A stretch of 64,000 nucleotides of DNA. Origin: a bacterium. GTDB taxonomy: Bacteria; Pseudomonadota; Alphaproteobacteria; Rickettsiales; RI-342. The position numbers and the translations under genes were made by a program. Where the stretch lies: positions 65,257 through 129,256 of the forward strand of contig WGMV01000002.1 of the NCBI GenBank assembly GCA_016124905.1, written 5' to 3'. Shown here piece by piece: positions 58,544 through 64,000 of the stretch (the stretch's first letter is position 1; each line of letters opens with the position of its first letter). Below the pieces are notes generated by a model, which worked only from the letters and a program-made list of their open reading frames with translations, made no database searches and was not told the origin of the DNA.

Positions 58544-60700
58544 ATGGCCGATACCCCGCTCGTTGATAACGAGTCCGATCAGGCCCGCGATGCCGCGGCA
58601 GGAGGAACTTCGCCGCCCGATGGCGCCAAGGAGGAAGCCAAGGCCAAAAAGCAGGATCAGCCTAAAAAAAGCCCCAATGTTATGGTTTTTGGCCCTGATC
58701 AGCCAAAAGATTCGCTGGAAAGCCGTTACGACATCCAGCTGGATTCACCCCTGCCGCACCTGGATAGCCGCCACGCTAAGGCTTTTGAGGTAAAGGACGG
58801 CAAAAACGCCCGCCGCCCCATGTATGCCCTCGTCACGGACAATCACTACCCCGTTCGCATCAACGAACTGCTCGCCTGCACCGATATACAGGACCTTCGC
58901 TTCCTCAAGCCCGTGGCCGCAAGCGTGGCCAATCTCTCCGGCAATTTCGGCTGCCGCTATGTCACCGTGCACGAACAGCCCTCCGGCCAAAGCATCGCCA
59001 CCCTGATGAAGCGCGGCCATAAATTCACCGAAAAATCGGTCATCAAAGACCTTATCCTGCCGCTGCACGAGGTCATCGGCATGCTACAGGAGCGCAAGGT
59101 GCTGCACGGCCATGTCTGCACCGACACCATTTTTTACAATGAATCCGGCAACGGCGTCACGCAACTGCTGGAATGCTTTACCGATCCGGTCGGCAGCGCG
59201 CAAAGCTATTATTTTGAACCGCTGGACCGCGCGCAGGCGCATCCCTATGCCAAGGGTGACAATGACTTCAAGGCGGATTTCTTTGGTCTCGGCGTGGTGA
59301 CACTGCACATGCTGCTGGGCTTCAACCCGGTCGCCAATCTCAGCCAGGATGAATATTTCGACAAGCTTATGGCGCAGGGCAGCTACAACACCCTGGTCGG
59401 CAATCGCGAATTCAGCGGCATGATGGACGATCTTCTCAAAGGCCTTCTGGCCGACCATCCGGACGACCGCTGGGGCATGGCGCAATTGCAGAAATGGCTG
59501 GGCGGCAAAAAATTCAACCTGCTGCGCCCCTCACTCCCGCGCGAAGCCCCCCGTCCATACCTCTATCAGGATGTCCCCTATTTCAACCGCAAGCACCTTG
59601 CCTACCAACTCTGCCGCGAATGGAGCAACAGCAAGAGCGAAATGCGCGATAAAAAACTCAGCCGCTGGGTGGAACTGAGCATCAAACGCCCCGACCTGGC
59701 GGAAAAAATGGTCGCCATCATCCAGATGACCGGCGGCGAAACCGGCCGCCTTGCCACCGACGACGACGACCTCATCACCAAAAGCCTGTCGCTGATGGAT
59801 CCGCTCGGCCCGCTTCGGCTGCAGCAGGTATCGCTGCATGTCAGCGGCATCGGCAACTATTATGCCCATGCCATGCAGGAAGGCAAAGCCACCAGCCTAC
59901 AGTTCTTTCAGCGCATCCTCGATGGCGACTACCTCACCACCTGGATGGATGGAAACGAGAATAACTACAGCTTCACCGCGGTGGAAATAGTCTGGCACAT
60001 CGACCGCGTCAAAAGCGCCTTCCGCCAAAGCTCTCTCGGTTTTGGGCAGGAACGCTTGCTGTATGAGTTAAACCCCACACTCCCGTGCCAGAGCAAGATG
60101 ATAGAGCACACCTGCTCCATGAGCATTTACGAAGTGCTGATGGCCTTGAACCGTTGCTCAATTGAGATCAAGCGCGGCCATGACCCGGTGGACAAGCATA
60201 TCGCTGCCTATCTGCTGACCAAGATGAAGGTCTATGTGGAAATTGGCACACGCATTGAGCAATTTCCCGCCTTCCGCCGTCAAAGCACCTTGAAGGGCCT
60301 CCTCATTCTCGCACAGGCCCAGCAGAAAATCGGCAATCCAGCCTTCCCGGAATTGACGCGCTGGGCGGCGGACCGCCTGCGCCCTGTGCTCGAAGGCCTC
60401 CACAGCCGCACGCTTCGCAAGGAAATCCTCGATGAAATGGAAAAGGCCGTTCACAAAGGGCAGGTCGGCCTGGTGGTGCGCCTCATCAACAATCCCGAAA
60501 TCATCCAGCAGGATGAGGATGGCTTCCGCCGCGCCAAATCCCGCTTCATCAGCAACGCCCGCAAAATTGCCGAGCTCAACCGCCGTGGCTCGCTGAACGA
60601 ACGCGCCGAGGCCTCCGGCGCCAAGCTTTCCATTCTCATCGCCTATGTGATGCTGACCATCACCCTGCTTCGTATCATCAGCCAGTCATCGTTGTTTTAG
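58544..60700 (+). CDS. Tail-anchored pseudokinase-like protein
   Basis: 718 residues. A charged disordered N-terminus (1-50), then a protein-kinase-like fold (about 85-330). The catalytic-loop position reads LHGHVCTDTIFYN (188-200) where HRDxxxxN is needed. The DFG position reads ECF. The helix F motif DFFGLGVVTLHMLLG and the HPDDRWGMAQLQKWL end are well kept. So the fold is there but phosphotransfer is unlikely. A long helical domain (350-690) and one C-terminal TM helix follow. AAGGA lies 7 nt before the ATG at 58,544. It is followed after 2 bases by a membrane partner. Confidence 0.78.
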   Translation: MADTPLVDNESDQARDAAAGGTSPPDGAKEEAKAKKQDQPKKSPNVMVFGPDQPKDSLESRYDIQLDSPLPHLDSRHAKAFEVKDGKNARRPMYALVTDNHYPVRINELLACTDIQDLRFLKPVAASVANLSGNFGCRYVTVHEQPSGQSIATLMKRGHKFTEKSVIKDLILPLHEVIGMLQERKVLHGHVCTDTIFYNESGNGVTQLLECFTDPVGSAQSYYFEPLDRAQAHPYAKGDNDFKADFFGLGVVTLHMLLGFNPVANLSQDEYFDKLMAQGSYNTLVGNREFSGMMDDLLKGLLADHPDDRWGMAQLQKWLGGKKFNLLRPSLPREAPRPYLYQDVPYFNRKHLAYQLCREWSNSKSEMRDKKLSRWVELSIKRPDLAEKMVAIIQMTGGETGRLATDDDDLITKSLSLMDPLGPLRLQQVSLHVSGIGNYYAHAMQEGKATSLQFFQRILDGDYLTTWMDGNENNYSFTAVEIVWHIDRVKSAFRQSSLGFGQERLLYELNPTLPCQSKMIEHTCSMSIYEVLMALNRCSIEIKRGHDPVDKHIAAYLLTKMKVYVEIGTRIEQFPAFRRQSTLKGLLILAQAQQKIGNPAFPELTRWAADRLRPVLEGLHSRTLRKEILDEMEKAVHKGQVGLVVRLINNPEIIQQDEDGFRRAKSRFISNARKIAELNRRGSLNERAEASGAKLSILIAYVMLTITLLRIISQSSLF

Positions 60701-60702
60701 CC

Positions 60703-61224
60703 ATGTCCGCAAAACCAGCACCCAGCAAACCGGCCGCCGCATCCCCCGCCAAATCAGGGGGAAAAAAAAGAGTGGTCAAGCGACGTTCGCCCAGCAAAGG
60801 CTTCGCGCTCAAGTTGATAGGCGTCAGCTTTTTCCTCGTGGTAGTGATTCAGCACAGCTTCATCTTCCTCATCGCCGGCATGCTGCCCGCCATCGTGGCT
60901 TCCATTGTGGACCGCAGCCAGAGCCGCTATCAGCTCAAAACCGTCGCCGCCATGAATTTCGCGGGTGTCGCCCCTTACCTTGCCGAGCTTATCCAGCAGA
61001 AGAACGCCGCCAGCGCCGTGCAAGGCATGATCTCCATGCCGAGTGTCTGGCTGATGATGTATGGCGTGGCCGGTTTTGGATGGATCATTGCCATCGCCTC
61101 CCCCAAAATGGTCCGCCACGTCATTGAGATGTTTTCGGATAACAAGATTTTCGCCATCGAAAAAGAACAGCAGAAGCTGCTTGAGGAATGGGGCAGCGAA
61201 ATCCAGGACAACCACCTGAATTAG
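60703..61224 (+). CDS. Membrane partner of the pseudokinase-like protein
   Basis: 173 residues. A basic, Ala/Pro/Lys-rich N-terminus (1-35), two hydrophobic hairpin segments (LIGVSFFLVVVIQHSFIFLI and following; SVWLMMYGVAGFGWIIAIA), and a cytoplasmic helical tail. No family recognised. Two bases separate it from the pseudokinase gene, whose product also ends in a membrane helix. A joint inner-membrane complex is likely. Confidence 0.72.
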   Translation: MSAKPAPSKPAAASPAKSGGKKRVVKRRSPSKGFALKLIGVSFFLVVVIQHSFIFLIAGMLPAIVASIVDRSQSRYQLKTVAAMNFAGVAPYLAELIQQKNAASAVQGMISMPSVWLMMYGVAGFGWIIAIASPKMVRHVIEMFSDNKIFAIEKEQQKLLEEWGSEIQDNHLN

Positions 61225-61309
61225 GCTTTTTGCTTTAAGACTGGACCACGGCATGCATGCACGATACAGTCCCGCGCTGCGACCGACGCATGTATCCAAG
61301 GGGCTTACG

Positions 61310-61741
61310 ATGCATAACCATTCTCTCAAATCGCTGGAAGCGCTGTGCCAGGATAAGGGTCTTAAGATGACCGACCAGCGGCGCACCATCGCCAAGGTCC
61401 TGTCTGAATCGAGCGACCATCCGGATGTGGAAATGCTCTATCAGCGCGCCTCCGCGCTGGATTCCAACATCAGCATCGCCACGGTCTACCGCACGCTCCG
61501 CCTGTTTGAAGAAGCACAAATCATCCAGAAGCATGATTTCGGCGACGGCCGCTCCCGCTATGAGGAGCTGAGCGAGAAGCATCATGATCACCTGCTGGAT
61601 ATCCGCAGCGGAAAAATCATCGAATTTTACAATGCAGAAATTGAAAAACTGCAGGAAAAAATCGCGCGCGAACATGGGTTCAAACTGGTTGATCACCGGC
61701 TGGAGCTTTATTGCGTCCCGCTGGATGAAAAAGATAAATAG
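61310..61741 (+). CDS. Fur-family transcriptional regulator
   Basis: 143 residues. The winged helix with RRTIAKVLSESSDHPDVEML and ISIATVYRTLRLFEEA is Fur-like. The metal site has EKHHDHLLDIRSGKIIEF; the CxxC zinc pair seen in many Fur proteins is absent (here DIRS), as in alphaproteobacterial Fur/Mur. It probably controls iron or manganese genes. I chose ATG 61,310 with AAGGGG 7 nt upstream; an earlier ATG at 61,253 lacks an RBS. Confidence 0.92.
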   Translation: MHNHSLKSLEALCQDKGLKMTDQRRTIAKVLSESSDHPDVEMLYQRASALDSNISIATVYRTLRLFEEAQIIQKHDFGDGRSRYEELSEKHHDHLLDIRSGKIIEFYNAEIEKLQEKIAREHGFKLVDHRLELYCVPLDEKDK

Positions 61742-61742
61742 A

Positions 61743-63509
61743 TTATTTGTTCAGGCCACCATTGCCCTGCAGCGCCTGGCTCGCCAGCTTGGTAAGCTCC
61801 GTATGATCCACCACGGCCGTCACGGTCTGGTGGTTTTGTAAATCGGGCACGCTGGCCAGCTGCTTGTCGGCTTCACCCGGCACATTGGCCTTCTGCTTTT
61901 CCGCCCCCGCCACAATGCCCAGATGCAGTTCGGACACCACGCCCGGCACCAGTGGTCTGCTGCCGTCTTCACCGATAATGGCATTGTCGAACAAGCGGCT
62001 GCGCTCCTGTTCCGTCATTAGCAGCATCGGGTTTTTGTTGGTATCGTAGCTGTTGGTCTCTTCATTCGCACGGCCGCGCACCTTGTCCACCAGTTGAAGG
62101 AAATCATGCAGGCTCAGGTAATACTGGTGGCCATTATGCACCGTGGCGGGAGAACTGCCGTCGCTGCCCTGGCCAAGCAGGTAATATTTCACACGCTCTG
62201 CGCCGATCAGTTCGGCAATCTGCTGCACATTGACCGTGTAATGCTGCTTCCCGTCCACCACGAGTTCGATCATCGGGGCAATGGCGGGCTGCTCCGCCAG
62301 TTTTCGGCCGATAATGCCGCTGTATACTTCCCGCAGATCGCGCTCATAAAGACCGGCCAGCTGGTCGCGCTGTACGGCGTCGAAAGGGCCTGAACCAAAA
62401 TCATGGCGTATTTTCGCCAGCCTGCTTCGTATCTCCGGCATAACTTCATAACCGCCATGCGCCACGCTGCGAATGACATATTCCGTCACTTTCGGCGCAT
62501 CCTTGTTAATCCATGGCATCAGCATGATCACTTCATCAAAGCCAAGGCTCAGATGCTTGCCCTGCAAATCGTAACGCTGCTTCTGCGTACGCTCCAGGCA
62601 TTCCGCCATATAGGCAAGCATGCCTTTGGTATATTTATCGCTGGGGTCGATATGCTGGGGCTCCCAGAAAATCACAGGGTCTTCCTGCTTGCCATCCCGG
62701 CGGAAAGGCTTGGTGATGGCCCGGCGAATACGGCCGAAAAAGCCGGGATTCTGTTCCTTGACCAGTTCATCCACGCAGCTGTTGTAAAGATATTCGAGAA
62801 TATCGCTTTTTACCGACTCAATCGGGCGATCCGCTTCCGCTTTCAAACCCAGAATATTCTTATACACGCGGCTCTCGCCGTTTACTGCTTCCCACAGCGA
62901 ACGTACCACGGTGGTTCCCACCATGGCATTGGTGCCGATCGTGTCATCGGGCATCAGGCGCAAGCCATGCGGGTCCATGCCTTTTGCCTTGCGGTACATT
63001 TCCTCGCTGAATGGCAGAATCGCGCCAATGGCCGCCGGGAGGTTGGACAAGGCGGATACGCGCATCAACCGCTCCAGACGCAGCGCTGGAAACCGCACAA
63101 ACGGGTTGGCGGATTTTTTCAGGTCGCGGAAGGTCACTTCCCTGCTATGCAGCAGATCCGTATTTTCCTTTGAAACGGCACCGCTCAACAGCGTAACCAT
63201 TTCTTTTTTGCGTGGCCGCAACGTGGCATAATCAATGCTGGCCACCACGCCGTAATTGAGGGCATCCACCGCTATGCTGTGCCAGCGCTCATGAATGCTG
63301 TCTTTGTAGAATGGTTGACGCCAGTCATCATATTCCGCGATGTCCGCTTCATCGCCTTCGATTTTTTTATTGGAGCGGTTACTGTCCAAAACTCGCTGGG
63401 CCTGGCGTGTGGCAAACAGGATAAGCGGCGTCAGATAGCGGACGGAAGGCGCCACGCCGCGCAAAATCGCAAAGCCGCTGATTTGCCCTGATTGATCGTG
63501 TTCGCTCAC
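61743..63509 (-). CDS. Unknown protein, 588 aa
   Basis: Starts at GTG 63,509 (GGAGAC upstream). A hydrophobic patch near residues 22-34 (SVRYLTPLILFATRQ) may touch the membrane. The rest is soluble and helical, with a basic segment (FGRIRRAITKPFRRDGKQ). No domain recognised. It converges on the Fur gene with one base between the stops. It could belong with the kinase-like operon, but no sequence evidence ties them. Confidence 0.72.
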   Translation of the reverse strand: MSEHDQSGQISGFAILRGVAPSVRYLTPLILFATRQAQRVLDSNRSNKKIEGDEADIAEYDDWRQPFYKDSIHERWHSIAVDALNYGVVASIDYATLRPRKKEMVTLLSGAVSKENTDLLHSREVTFRDLKKSANPFVRFPALRLERLMRVSALSNLPAAIGAILPFSEEMYRKAKGMDPHGLRLMPDDTIGTNAMVGTTVVRSLWEAVNGESRVYKNILGLKAEADRPIESVKSDILEYLYNSCVDELVKEQNPGFFGRIRRAITKPFRRDGKQEDPVIFWEPQHIDPSDKYTKGMLAYMAECLERTQKQRYDLQGKHLSLGFDEVIMLMPWINKDAPKVTEYVIRSVAHGGYEVMPEIRSRLAKIRHDFGSGPFDAVQRDQLAGLYERDLREVYSGIIGRKLAEQPAIAPMIELVVDGKQHYTVNVQQIAELIGAERVKYYLLGQGSDGSSPATVHNGHQYYLSLHDFLQLVDKVRGRANEETNSYDTNKNPMLLMTEQERSRLFDNAIIGEDGSRPLVPGVVSELHLGIVAGAEKQKANVPGEADKQLASVPDLQNHQTVTAVVDHTELTKLASQALQGNGGLNK

Positions 63510-63627
63510 GCACTGTCTCCAATTGCCAGATGAAATCTAACAAATCTTTGTGACAGTCCCGTTAAAAACCATATGAAATAAGCCCTTTATCACCCATGCA
63601 CACCGTGCATGGCTTGCCGGGAAGCTA

Positions 63628-64000
63628 TTAATCCGACAAAGGGCCTCGCCCCCGGTTCAAACGTTCCGCCAGGCTCTTGAATATCTGGCGAAAATGCCTT
63701 CTGTCGGCAATTTCCACCGTACCGAAAAGCCTATCATGCAACGCCTGCTTGCGGTAGGCCATGACACCCCAGAAAAAGCCCAGCCCCACAGGCAGCGCGG
63801 AAATCGCATACCCTACCGTCACCCGCAACAGCGAAACACCGAGGGAAACCCTGCCCCCATCCTTGGATTGCGCCAGGCGAATGCCCATCAGCCAGCGCGC
63901 CGGTGTCGTCCCCCAGCAGGACATGGAAACCCCAAGCAATCCAAGATAAGCCAGCATGGCTGGGTATGATTTCTTAAGAAGTATCAAAAGCATGCCAATT
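63628..64000 (-). CDS. RDD-family membrane protein, partial
   Basis: The frame is open to the right edge of the window. The visible 123 codons contain SCWGTTPARWLMGIRLAQSK, the middle signature of RDD proteins, two hydrophobic segments, and LHDRLFGTVEI, the closing motif (HDxxxxT). The first helix with the RxxAxxxD motif must lie beyond the edge, so the ATG at 63,993 is not the start. RDD proteins are inner-membrane proteins, some of them Na+/H+ antiporters. Confidence 0.82.
   Translation of the reverse strand, partial: IGMLLILLKKSYPAMLAYLGLLGVSMSCWGTTPARWLMGIRLAQSKDGGRVSLGVSLLRVTVGYAISALPVGLGFFWGVMAYRKQALHDRLFGTVEIADRRHFRQIFKSLAERLNRGRGPLSD

Overview
The window is a piece of an alphaproteobacterial chromosome. 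The split pntAA/pntAB/pntB transhydrogenase operon, a COQ9-type ubiquinone gene, the hisZ-purA pair, purE-purK, a DUF465 (YdcH) gene and an Irr/Fur-like regulator all fit that class. I cannot name the genus from sequence alone. Chromosomal DNA is GC-rich. A block of about 32 kb is visibly more AT-rich, and so is a small restriction-modification pair at 12.3-13.9 kb.

Layout. 1-9.6 kb: a membrane sensor kinase with the start of its response regulator; an ECF sigma factor operon with a small membrane protein and two Spy/CpxP-like periplasmic proteins; an XRE-cupin regulator; an extraordinarily methionine-rich small protein; a HerA/DUF853 ATPase with an MFS transporter. 9.6-20.5 kb: purE-purK, COQ9, rpsU, a type II restriction-modification pair, the pnt operon, an aldo/keto reductase with an acyl-CoA synthetase, an outer-membrane barrel protein and tRNA-Leu(UAA).

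20,641-52,675: an integrative mobilizable element in the 3' end of tRNA-Leu. Its large serine recombinase gene runs antisense through the tRNA. Its native last 30 codons and its terminator lie at the far right end, in frame across a shared 7-bp core (GCACCAT). This fixes both ends of the element. The element encodes a relaxase, a MobC-like accessory protein and a VirD4-type coupling protein, but no recognisable mating-pore genes, so it probably borrows another element's secretion channel. Cargo: a 1552-residue RTX protein behind a small membrane protein, an ankyrin-repeat protein paired with a protein of unknown function, a HigBA-like toxin-antitoxin pair, ArdA antirestriction, structured non-coding DNA, and two converging defence-type operons.

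The first defence-type operon (38,989-42,709, + strand) encodes a helical protein, a QueC-like PP-loop enzyme, an XRE-ImmA/IrrE metallopeptidase and a PIN-domain protein. I do not recognise this four-gene combination as a described system. It is the best candidate here for something new. The second operon (42,721-50,425, - strand) joins a DUF262 protein, a DUF3696 ATPase and an unknown protein to a complete type III restriction-modification pair.

52.7-64 kb returns to chromosome: an unknown protein, an FAH-family enzyme, SemiSWEET, hisZ-purA, a tail-anchored pseudokinase-like protein with a membrane partner, a Fur-family regulator, a large unknown protein and an RDD protein cut by the window edge.
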